A stretch of 64,000 nt of DNA, from positions 434,001-498,000 of the forward strand of contig NZ_VUOH01000003.1 in the NCBI RefSeq assembly GCF_015390235.1. The letters run 5' to 3'. This document shows, piece after piece, positions 43,530-51,323 of the stretch; position 1 is the first letter of the stretch, and every line of letters starts with the position of its first letter. The notes under the pieces are model-generated. The model made no database searches. It was given only the letters and a program-made list of their open reading frames with translations, and was not told where the DNA came from. This stretch comes from Quadrisphaera sp. INWT6. Lineage in GTDB: Bacteria > Actinomycetota > Actinomycetes > Actinomycetales > Quadrisphaeraceae. A program made the position numbers and the translations under genes.

Positions 43530-44717
43530 GTGGAACTCCCCCAGCAGGCCCCGGTCGGGGGCACGGTGCACGACGTCGCCGTCGAGGTGCTGCGGCACGG
43601 CCCACTGCCTCGCGGCGCGCTCGCCCGCCGCCTGGGCCTCTCCGCCGGCAGCCTGACCCGCCTGTCCAAGCCGTTGATCACCAGCGGGCTCCTGGTGGAG
43701 GCCGCCGCCGCCGTCGACCCCGAGAGCCGCCGTCCCACGCGCCCGCTGGACGTCCCCGCCGACCGCCACCGCTTCGTCGGCGTGGACCTCACCGGGTCGG
43801 CGGCCTGGGCCGTGGTCACCGACCTGCGGGCGAGGGTGCTCAGCCGCGGTGACGCCCCGCTGCCCGACCGGTCCCCGGCGGCGGTCGTCGAGGTCGCCGC
43901 CCTCCTGGTCGAGCGGCTCCTCGCGGAGGAGGGCGTGCGGGCCGACGCCGTCGGCGTGTCACTGGGTGGCTACGTCACCCCCGGTGGCGTCGTCCGCCGC
44001 GCCCCGTTCCTGCGCTGGGACCAGCCGGTCGACCTGGGGGCGCTCCTCGAGGCGCGTCTGGGGCGCCAGGTGGTGCTCACCAACGACCTCGCCGCCATGA
44101 CGGCCACGGAGCACTGGTTCGGCGAGGGCCGGGGCACCACGTCCTTCGCGGTCCTCACGATCGGGGCCGGGGTCGGGTACGGGCTGGTGCAGCACGACCA
44201 GGTCGTCAACACCCCCGACACCGGGCTGCAGCTCCTGGGACACCACCCCCTGGACAGCTCCGGGCCGCGGTGCCCCGAGGGCCACCGCGGTTGTGCGACT
44301 GCACTGGTCACCCTGCCGGCCCTGGAGCTGGCCGGCAGCCTGGCCCTGGCCCGCCGGGCGGACGCGCACGAGGTGCTGGCGCTGGCGGCGGCCGGCGACC
44401 CCCGGGCTCGCTGCGTCGTCGACGACGCGGCCCGCCACGTCGGCACGCTCGTGGCAGCAGTCGCGAACTTCACGACCGTCGAGCGCATCCTGCTCACCGG
44501 AGACGGCATCGAGCTCGCCCGCACGGGCGAGCGGGCCCTGCACGAGGGGATCGCCGCCGCCCGCGACCCCGACGCCTCCGCCGTCGACCTCGTCCTGCGC
44601 CCGCACCACTTCGAGGCGTGGGCGCGCGGAGCCGCCGGCGCAGCGATCAGCGAGTACGTCGCCGGCCCCGAGTGGCTGGCGATGGAGGAGGCCGGGGCAG
44701 AGGCAGCCCACCTCTGA
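43530..44717 (+). CDS. ROK-family transcription regulator
   Basis: This 395-residue protein has an N-terminal winged helix (RGALARRLGLSAGSLTRLSKPLI) and an ATPase-like ROK domain (FVGVDLTGSAAWAVV; LTNDLAAMTATEHWFGEG; FAVLTIGAGVGYGL). The zinc-binding region reads CPEGHRGC. It probably represses the divergent alpha-galactoside operon and responds to a sugar. GTG 43530 has GAGG 6 nt upstream; GTG 43500 is an alternative. Confidence 0.8.
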   Translation: MELPQQAPVGGTVHDVAVEVLRHGPLPRGALARRLGLSAGSLTRLSKPLITSGLLVEAAAAVDPESRRPTRPLDVPADRHRFVGVDLTGSAAWAVVTDLRARVLSRGDAPLPDRSPAAVVEVAALLVERLLAEEGVRADAVGVSLGGYVTPGGVVRRAPFLRWDQPVDLGALLEARLGRQVVLTNDLAAMTATEHWFGEGRGTTSFAVLTIGAGVGYGLVQHDQVVNTPDTGLQLLGHHPLDSSGPRCPEGHRGCATALVTLPALELAGSLALARRADAHEVLALAAAGDPRARCVVDDAARHVGTLVAAVANFTTVERILLTGDGIELARTGERALHEGIAAARDPDASAVDLVLRPHHFEAWARGAAGAAISEYVAGPEWLAMEEAGAEAAHL

Positions 44718-44916
44718 GCCGGCACGGACGCGTCACCGAGGTCCCTGCGCGCGACCCCGGCGGTCTGCGCGCGGTGCAGCCGCGGTGGTGGTCGTGGACC
44801 TGCAGGCGGCGGGGGTGCGCAGTGCTCGTCCTCGGTCGCCCGCACCCCGCCCGGGGACCCTCCGCGGGGCCGCGCGAGACTCGAGGCCCAGCACGACGCA
44901 CCGCGAGGAGACCCTG

Positions 44917-45687
44917 GTGATCGAGATCATGGACGCCGCGGAGCTGCCGCGGGCCCGGGCGGCCGGAGCGCTGGTCGCGCGCATCCTGCGGACGCTCCAG
45001 GAGCGCTCCGAGGTGGGCACCGACCTGCTTGACCTCGACCGCTGGGCGCGGGAGATGATCCAGGAGGCCGGGGCCGTCTCCTGCTACGTCGACTACGCCC
45101 CCTCCTTCGGCCGCGGGCCCTTCGGCCACCACCTGTGCACGTCGGTGAACGACGGCGTGCTCCACGGCCTCCCCCACCCGCACGCGCTCGCCGACGGCGA
45201 CCTGCTCACCCTCGACCTCGCCGTCTCCCTCGACGGGGTGGTGGCCGACTCCGCCCTGAGCTTCGTCGTCGGCGACCGCCGGCCGGCCGGGGCGACCGAG
45301 CTCGTCGACGCCACGGAGCGGGCCCTGGCCGCGGCCATCGCCGTCGCCGGACCGGGCGCGCGCGTCGGCGACCTCTCCCACGCCATCGGCGAGGTGCTCA
45401 CCGGGGCCGGGTACTCGGTCAACACGCAGTTCGGCGGGCACGGCGTCGGCTCGACCATGCACCAGGACCCGCACGTGCCCAACGCGGGCGCTCCCGGGCG
45501 CGGCTACAAGCTGCGCCCCGGCCTGCTCCTGGCGCTGGAGCCGTGGGTCATGGCCGACACCGACCGGCTCGTCACCGACGCCGACGGCTGGACGCTGCGC
45601 AGCGCCACCGGCTGCCTCACCGCCCACAGCGAGCACACCGTGGCCATCACCGAGGACGGGTGCGAGGTGCTGACGCTCCGCTTCTGA
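44917..45687 (+). CDS. map: Methionine aminopeptidase, type I
   Basis: This 256-residue enzyme removes N-terminal Met from new proteins. The metal ligands appear in order: LLTLDLAVSLDGVVADSA (two Asp), GGHGVGSTMHQDPHVPN (His), LALEPWVM (Glu) and HSEHTVAIT. A CTSVNDGVLHG segment holds the substrate His. GAGGAG lies 6 nt before GTG 44917. It follows the ROK gene by 199 bp but is probably a separate unit and perhaps a second copy in the genome. Confidence 0.85.
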   Translation: MIEIMDAAELPRARAAGALVARILRTLQERSEVGTDLLDLDRWAREMIQEAGAVSCYVDYAPSFGRGPFGHHLCTSVNDGVLHGLPHPHALADGDLLTLDLAVSLDGVVADSALSFVVGDRRPAGATELVDATERALAAAIAVAGPGARVGDLSHAIGEVLTGAGYSVNTQFGGHGVGSTMHQDPHVPNAGAPGRGYKLRPGLLLALEPWVMADTDRLVTDADGWTLRSATGCLTAHSEHTVAITEDGCEVLTLRF

Positions 45688-45699
45688 GGGAGGCCGGCC

Positions 45700-46674
45700 T
45701 CAGCGCTGCAGGCGCTCGGCCCCCTCGGCGAGGTCGCGCGACCACTCCGGCCGGGGCACGCACAGCTGCAGGGCGCGCGGGCGCAGCACCACCTCGAGGG
45801 TGCGCCCCGGCGCGATGACGTCGCCGTCGAGCTCGCGGGGGTTCTCGCGGTCGGCGGTGACGCGCACGCCGGAGGCGCGGTGCACCTCGAAGTGGTCGAC
45901 GTGGTCGCGGCGGCGCAGCACGCCCCACAGCAGCGCCGCCCAGTGGCCCACGGTGCGCGGGGTCATGACGGCGACGTCGAGCGTCCCGTCGTCGGGCTCC
46001 GCCTCGGTGAGCAGCTGCACGCCCGCCTGCAGGCGACCGACGTTGCCGACGACCACGCTGCGCGCGCGCCGCTCCAGGGCGGGCCCGCCGTCCAGCTCGA
46101 TGCGCAGGTGCATGTGGCGGCCCCGAAGGTGGCGCAGCGCGGAGAAGACGTAGGCCACGGGTCCGAGCACGCGCTTCACGCCGCTGGGGGCGTCGTCGAG
46201 CATGGCGGCGTCGAAGCCCATCCCCGCCATCACGGCGAACGCCTGCCCGTCGACCTCGCCGACGTCGATCCGCCGGCGGCCGCCCTCCGTGGCCAGGCGC
46301 ACCGCGGCGGCCGGGTCGTCCGGGACCCCGAGGTTGGTGGCCAGCAGGTTGCCCGTCCCGGCCGGCAGGATGGCGAGGGCGGCCTCGCCGCCGGCCAGAC
46401 CCTCCACGCAGGCGCGCACGGTGCCGTCGCCCCCGCAGGCGAAGACGAGCTCGGCGCCGTCCTCCGCGGCGCGGCGCGCCTGGCCGGTGCCGGGGTCCTC
46501 GGGGGTGGTCTCCACCCAGACCGGGGCGGGCCAGCCGGCGGCGGCCAGCGCGGCGTCGACGGCATGGCGCCGGCGCTCCAGGCCGTCGACCCGCGCCGGG
46601 TTGTAGACCACCGCGGAGCGCACCGGCCGGGGGTCGTAGGAAGCGGAGGGGCCGGACGGCGCGGTGCTGGTCAC
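45700..46674 (-). CDS. Diacylglycerol kinase family lipid kinase
   Basis: This 324-residue protein likely phosphorylates a lipid such as diacylglycerol. The nucleotide motif GGDGTVRAC and LPAGTGNLLATNLG are canonical for the DAGK catalytic fold. A C-terminal beta domain (VAVMAGMGFDAAML; LQAGVQLLTEAEPDDGTLDVAVM) completes it. The GTG start at 46674 is the only good start. It converges with the map gene and is divergent from the AraC-type gene. Confidence 0.85.
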   Translation of the reverse strand: MTSTAPSGPSASYDPRPVRSAVVYNPARVDGLERRRHAVDAALAAAGWPAPVWVETTPEDPGTGQARRAAEDGAELVFACGGDGTVRACVEGLAGGEAALAILPAGTGNLLATNLGVPDDPAAAVRLATEGGRRRIDVGEVDGQAFAVMAGMGFDAAMLDDAPSGVKRVLGPVAYVFSALRHLRGRHMHLRIELDGGPALERRARSVVVGNVGRLQAGVQLLTEAEPDDGTLDVAVMTPRTVGHWAALLWGVLRRRDHVDHFEVHRASGVRVTADRENPRELDGDVIAPGRTLEVVLRPRALQLCVPRPEWSRDLAEGAERLQR

Positions 46675-46838
46675 GTCCGCAGAGCCTGGCGCAGGTCGGG
46701 CGGGCGCGCGCGGTGATCACCGGCCGGGCGGGTGGCCCGCGGGGACCGGGGGGAGACGGCACGGCCCCCGGAGGAGCAGGATGGGCGCTGTTGCTCGAGG
46801 AGTGGGCCGCGTCCGCGTCGACCCCTGGACGAGCCCCC

Positions 46839-47879
46839 ATGGTCACCACCACCGACGCCGCCGGCGCGCCCCGCGCCGGCGAGGGCGTCGTCGGGGCGGA
46901 GCTGGTGGCGCAGGACGCGGCCGCCGCCGAGGCCCTCATGCGCGGCACCTACGCCGAGGTGACCTACCGGCTGCACCGCCCCGACGGGACCGACGAGCCC
47001 CACCTGGTCCTGGAGGGGGTCGCGGCCGGGGGCCTGCGCTCCGGGCGGCTGCGGTGCGGGCCGGCAGCGGACGTCGAGGCGGGACCCTCTGAGGACGTCG
47101 TCACGTCGCTGCTGCTGGCCGGCTCCCTGAGCGCCGCGACGACGGGAGGGCCGCTGCTGCCGGTGCGGCCCGGCGAGGTGCTGACCTGCGTCACCGGCTC
47201 GGGGATGCGCGCCGCGTACGGCGAGGGGGCGGCGTTCGGCATGCTGCGCCTGCCGCGCCGGGCCGTCGAGACCGCCGCGGAGGCCGCGGGGCTGGCCGAG
47301 GGCGCGGCGCTGCGCATCCTGTCGACGGGTCCGCTCGACGAGGCCGCGGGGCACTACTGGCGCCAGCTCATGGCGTTCACGCACCGCCAGCTCACCGCGC
47401 CCGGCTCGCCGATGGGCCACCCCCTGTACGCGGACCACTGGCAGCAGTCGCTGGCGGCGGCGGTGCTGCGCGTCTTCCCCAACACGACGATGACGTCAGC
47501 CGTCGACGGCGCCGCCTCCGCCGGGGCGGTGGGCCCCGCGACGCTGCGCCGCGCCCTGGCGCACGCCGAGGCCCACGCCCACGAGCCGATCGGGGTGGCG
47601 GACCTGGCGGAGGCGGCCGGCGTGGGCGTCAGGGCCCTGCAGCTCGCCTTCACGGCCCACCTCGGGACGACGCCCACGGCGCACCTGCGCGACATCCGCC
47701 TCCGGCGCGCCCACGCCGAACTGCGGGCGTCCGTCCCGGTCCCCTCGTCGGCCGAGCACCCCGGGGCCACCACGGTCGCGGCCGTCGCAGCGCGCTGGGG
47801 GTTCACCTCGCCCAGCGCCTTCGCCACCGCCTACCGCCGGGTGCACGGGTGCTCGCCCAGCGACACGCTCCGCGGGTGA
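46839..47879 (+). CDS. AraC-family transcription regulator
   Basis: This 346-residue protein has a variable N-terminal sensor domain and a C-terminal pair of helix-turn-helix units. The first reads IGVADLAEAAGVGVRALQLAFTAH. The second reads TVAAVAARWGFTSPSAFATAYRRVHGCSP, ending in the AraC signature. The N-domain resembles AraC-binding-like proteins (GGPLLPVRPGEVL). Its target is not evident, since neighbours belong to other pathways. The start is weakly supported. Confidence 0.8.
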   Translation: MVTTTDAAGAPRAGEGVVGAELVAQDAAAAEALMRGTYAEVTYRLHRPDGTDEPHLVLEGVAAGGLRSGRLRCGPAADVEAGPSEDVVTSLLLAGSLSAATTGGPLLPVRPGEVLTCVTGSGMRAAYGEGAAFGMLRLPRRAVETAAEAAGLAEGAALRILSTGPLDEAAGHYWRQLMAFTHRQLTAPGSPMGHPLYADHWQQSLAAAVLRVFPNTTMTSAVDGAASAGAVGPATLRRALAHAEAHAHEPIGVADLAEAAGVGVRALQLAFTAHLGTTPTAHLRDIRLRRAHAELRASVPVPSSAEHPGATTVAAVAARWGFTSPSAFATAYRRVHGCSPSDTLRG

Positions 47880-48047
47880 GGCCGGCGCGGCGACCGGCCT
47901 GAGAGGTCGCTGGGGCGGCGCTGGGGCCGTCCTGGGCTCGCGGATGCGAAGCCGGTCGCGCGCGAGCGAAACCTTTCCTCCGGGGACTGGCGCGGCCCGC
48001 CCGCGGTGTGGCTCCATGGGTCCACCGAGCTCCCCCGGCCCGGTGCA

Positions 48048-48087
48048 GACCGACCCGCCGCTTGAGCAAGCAGGCGGCGGGTCGGTC
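48048..48087. terminator. Bidirectional terminator hairpin
   Basis: A perfect 14-bp stem (48048-48061 with 48074-48087) and a 12-nt loop lie between the convergent araC-type and metI genes. It probably serves both. Confidence 0.75.
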
Positions 48088-48145
48088 CGCTCAGCAGCCG
48101 GGCGGCTCGCCGGCGGAGGTGCGGGCGCGGTGGCCCAGCGGGCGC

Positions 48146-48820
48146 TCAGCGGCGCATGACGGCCCGCGCGAGGCGGTTGCCGAGGAACTGCCCGAGCACG
48201 ACGATCGCGACGATGGCCACGAGCGCCGCGTAGACGACGCCCCAGTCGTAGCGCTGCGAGCCGTACTGGATGGCGTAGTCGCCCAGGCCCCCGCCGCCGA
48301 CGAGGCCGGCCTGGGCCGACATGTCGACGATGCCCACGAAGATGAAGGTGTAGCCCAGCACCAGCGGGCCGAGGCCCTCGCGGACGACGACGCCGAAGAG
48401 GATCGCCGCGCGGGAGGCGCCCATCGCGCGCGCGGCCTCGACCACGCCCGGGTCGACGCCCACCAGCGACTGCTCCACGATGCGCGCCACGGCGAAGCCC
48501 GCGGCGATGGCGATGGCGAACGTCACGGCCTCGGTGCCGATCGTGGTGCCGACCACGAGGCTCTGCAGCGGCCCGACGGCCAGCAGGAAGATGACGAAGG
48601 GGATCGGCCGGATGACGTTCACGAGCAGCCCGAGCACCCCGAAGACGAGGCGGTTCGCGAACAGGTTGCCCGGCCGCGTGGCGTAGAGGGCCACGCCCAT
48701 CACCAGGCCCACCAGGCCGGAGACCACCATGGCGATGCTCACGATGAAGAGCGTCTGCCCGATCGCCCTGACGAAGACGTCGGTGCTCCCGAGGAAGCCG
48801 TCGAAGAACCCCACCGTCAC
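48146..48820 (-). CDS. metI: Methionine ABC permease
   Basis: This 224-residue inner-membrane protein has five membrane helices. RPIPFVIFLLAVGPL and the EAA-type loop EAARAMGASRAAILFGVVV are typical of MetI, as is GGGGLGDYAIQYG. It forms the channel for D/L-methionine uptake with MetN and MetQ. Its GTG overlaps the metN TGA by 4 bp, and it is the last gene of the operon. Confidence 0.9.
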   Translation of the reverse strand: MTVGFFDGFLGSTDVFVRAIGQTLFIVSIAMVVSGLVGLVMGVALYATRPGNLFANRLVFGVLGLLVNVIRPIPFVIFLLAVGPLQSLVVGTTIGTEAVTFAIAIAAGFAVARIVEQSLVGVDPGVVEAARAMGASRAAILFGVVVREGLGPLVLGYTFIFVGIVDMSAQAGLVGGGGLGDYAIQYGSQRYDWGVVYAALVAIVAIVVLGQFLGNRLARAVMRR

Positions 48821-49863
48821 TCCTCCTCCTCGACGACCACGCCCTGGTCGCGCAGCGCCCCCAGCGCGCGTCGCACGGCGGCGTCGTCACCGGTCAGCTC
48901 GTAGGTGAGCGACCCGGCCCGCCGCTCCCTGATCTCCCCGACGCCCCCGAACACGAGCTCGGCACCGGTGCCGGCGTCGCGGAACGCGGCGTCGACGGTC
49001 TGCTGCAGGCGCGGCCGGTCGGTCACCCGCACGGTCACGAGGCGGCCGGGGTGGTGCTCCCGCAGGCGCGCGAGGGCCTCCGGCGAGGGCCGGTCGTGCG
49101 TGGCGCTGCGCACGAAGCGCTGCGCGGCGGCGGTCTGCGGCGCGGTGAAGACGTCGTAGACGTCACCCAGCTCGACCACGCGCCCGCCCTCCATGACGGC
49201 CACCCGGTCGGCGACCCGCCGCACGGCCTCCATCTCGTGGGTGATGAGCATGACCGTGACCCCCAGCTCGGTGTTGACGCGCTTGAGCAGGGTCAGCACC
49301 TCCTCGGTGGTCTCCGGGTCGAGGGCGCTGGTGGCCTCGTCGGCCAGGAGCAGCGGGGGGCTGGTGGCGAGCGCGCGGGCGATGCCCACGCGCTGCTTCT
49401 GCCCGCCGGAGAGCTGCTCGGGGTGGGCGTGGGCGCGGTCGAGCAGGCCGACGAAGTCGAGCAGCTCGGCGGTGCGCCGGTCGCGCTCGGCGCGCCCGAC
49501 CCCGGCCACCTTCAGCGGGTACGCCACGTTGCCGGCGACGGTGCGCGAGCTCAGCAGGTTGAACTGCTGGAAGATCATGCCGATGCCGGCGCGGGCGGCG
49601 CGCAGCTCCTTCTCGCCCAGGCGCGTGACGTCCTGGCCGGCCACGCGGACCGTGCCGGACGTGGGCAGCTCCAGGGCGTTGACGAGCCGCACCAGCGTCG
49701 ACTTGCCGGCCCCGGAGTAGCCGATGACCGCCAGCACCTCGCCGCGGCGCACCGAGAGGGTGACGTCGTCGACGGCGGTGACGGCGGCCCCCGAGCCGCG
49801 CTGGAACCGCTTGGTGACGCCCTCGAGCTCGACGAGGGCGTCACCGGTCACGGGCTGTGCCAC
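48817..49863 (-). CDS. metN: Methionine ABC ATPase
   Basis: This 348-residue ATPase powers methionine import. Walker A is GYSGAGKST, the signature is LSGGQKQR and Walker B is LLLADEATSALD. A C-terminal NIL domain of about 80 residues (RLVTVRVTDRPRLQQTVDAAF) is the methionine-binding regulatory domain of MetN. It follows metQ by 6 bp and overlaps metI. Confidence 0.95.
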   Translation of the reverse strand: MAQPVTGDALVELEGVTKRFQRGSGAAVTAVDDVTLSVRRGEVLAVIGYSGAGKSTLVRLVNALELPTSGTVRVAGQDVTRLGEKELRAARAGIGMIFQQFNLLSSRTVAGNVAYPLKVAGVGRAERDRRTAELLDFVGLLDRAHAHPEQLSGGQKQRVGIARALATSPPLLLADEATSALDPETTEEVLTLLKRVNTELGVTVMLITHEMEAVRRVADRVAVMEGGRVVELGDVYDVFTAPQTAAAQRFVRSATHDRPSPEALARLREHHPGRLVTVRVTDRPRLQQTVDAAFRDAGTGAELVFGGVGEIRERRAGSLTYELTGDDAAVRRALGALRDQGVVVEEEE

Positions 49864-49869
49864 CCGCCG

Positions 49870-50847
49870 TCAGCCGGCGGCCCGGGCAGCCGCGGCGTCC
49901 TGCTCGACCTTCGCGAGGTCGGCCTGGAGCTCGCTGGCCGGGCGGTCCACCACGACGGCGCTGGCGTAGTCCTGCGTGAACACGGCCTGGACGGCCGGGT
50001 CGTGCCAGAGCTCGGCCAGGGCGAGGTACGTCGGGTCGGCGACGTCGGCCTCCTTCGCGGCGAAGATGTTCACGTACGGCGCCGCGGCCGGGGAGGCCGG
50101 GTCGTCGGCGACGATGATGTCGTCCTGCGACAGCTTCGCGGCGGTGGCGTAGTTGTTGTTGACCACGGCGGCGGCGGCCGATCCGGACTGCAGCGCCCCG
50201 GCGGTCTGGTCGGCGGAGACCGGGGTCACCTGGACCTTCGACGAGGTGATGTCGTCGACGGAGGAGAAGGCCGTGCCGCCGCCCTCGAGCTGCACCAGGC
50301 CGGCCGACTGCAGCAGCAGCAGCGCGCGCGCCTCGTTGATGGCGTCGTTGGGGATCGCCACGACGGCGTCGGCGGGCAGCGACGCGACGTCCTGGACGGT
50401 CGTCGCGTACAGCGGCAGCGGGTAGACGGCCGTGGCCCCGATCGGCTGGATGTCGTCGTCGGCGGTGGTGTTGTAGTTGGCGAGGTACTGGATGTGCTGG
50501 AACTGGTTGAGGTCGACCTCGCCCTGGCTCAGCGCCGGGTTCGGCAGGCTGTAGTCGGAGAAGTTGACCAGCTCGACGTCGACGCCGAGCTGGCTCTTCG
50601 CGAGCTCGGTGTACGTCTTCCAGTAGGGCAGGGCGCTGTCGGAGACGCCGATCTTCACGCTGGAGCGGTACTGCCCCGACGCGGCCGGGCTGGCGCCGGA
50701 GGCGGCGGGGGTGCCGCCGTCACCGCGGGAGCTGGAGAACCAGATGCCGCCCCCGACGAGCAGGACGAGGACGACGGCGGCCGCGACGACGGCGGCGACG
50801 GGCGACCGCTTCGGCTTGTCGGGCAGGACGGGACCGGACGTGGACAT
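49870..50847 (-). CDS. metQ: Methionine ABC binding protein, membrane-anchored
   Basis: This 325-residue NlpA-family protein binds methionine outside the cell. SVKIGVSDSALPYWKTYTELAKSQLG and LSQGEVDLNQFQHIQYL are family motifs. The N-terminus has a membrane helix (about residues 17-38) but no Cys, so it lacks the usual lipobox and is probably held by an uncleaved anchor. GAGGAGAG precedes the ATG. A SAM-type riboswitch lies 140 bp upstream. Confidence 0.9.
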   Translation of the reverse strand: MSTSGPVLPDKPKRSPVAAVVAAAVVLVLLVGGGIWFSSSRGDGGTPAASGASPAASGQYRSSVKIGVSDSALPYWKTYTELAKSQLGVDVELVNFSDYSLPNPALSQGEVDLNQFQHIQYLANYNTTADDDIQPIGATAVYPLPLYATTVQDVASLPADAVVAIPNDAINEARALLLLQSAGLVQLEGGGTAFSSVDDITSSKVQVTPVSADQTAGALQSGSAAAAVVNNNYATAAKLSQDDIIVADDPASPAAAPYVNIFAAKEADVADPTYLALAELWHDPAVQAVFTQDYASAVVVDRPASELQADLAKVEQDAAAARAAG

Positions 50848-50989
50848 GGCTCTCCTCAGGACGGGCGTCGGGCGTGCGAGGGGGTGCGGACCGCGCGGGG
50901 CAGGACGGGTCAGGCCCCGGGCGGCGGCCGGGCGCCCTCGCGGGCGCGCCGGGGCCGGCCGAGGGCCTGGTGGTGCTCGTCACGGGTGC

Positions 50990-51110
50990 TCCTGGCGGTC
51001 TGCGCTTGCCGGGCTGGTCGACCGGCCGGGTCGTCACCTGGAGCACCCCGCCGCAGAGGAGGGTTGCTGGACAGCGAGCCAGGGCTTCGCGCTGCCACTC
51101 ATGACCTTCG
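50990..51110 (-). ncRNA. SAM-IV-type riboswitch
   Basis: The transcript leader reads GGTCATGAGTGGCAGCGCG, then CCTGGCTCGCTGTCCAGCAA, CCCTCCT and GCTCCAGGTGACGACC. The ends (GGTCAT near 51106 and GTGACGACC near 51029) pair as P1. The conserved CAGCAACCCTCC core and the 3' element with GGCAAGCGC (near 51003) match the actinobacterial SAM-IV layout. It should shut off metQNI when SAM is plentiful, probably through hairpins in the 140-nt leader that follows. Confidence 0.85.
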
Positions 51111-51323
51111 GCTCCGACGCTACGGACGGCGCCGCAGGAGCGTCAAACCGCACCGGGGTTCGTGACCGACCTGTGACCGGCCAGCGCGGGGTCCCCGGGG
51201 CACCGACAGGCGTACGGGTGATCGACCGTCCTGGCGCGCACGACTATCCTGGGTGCGTGACTGTGCTGGCCCTGACCACCGCGCTGGACCTGGTGGCGGT
51301 GCGCCCTGGGCGCTGACGCGGGG

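Noticed and set aside
49051..51165. 704-codon forward open frame opposite metN and metQ
   Set aside because: It mirrors the third-codon GC of the real reverse genes and shows no motif; metN and metQ have full family motifs.
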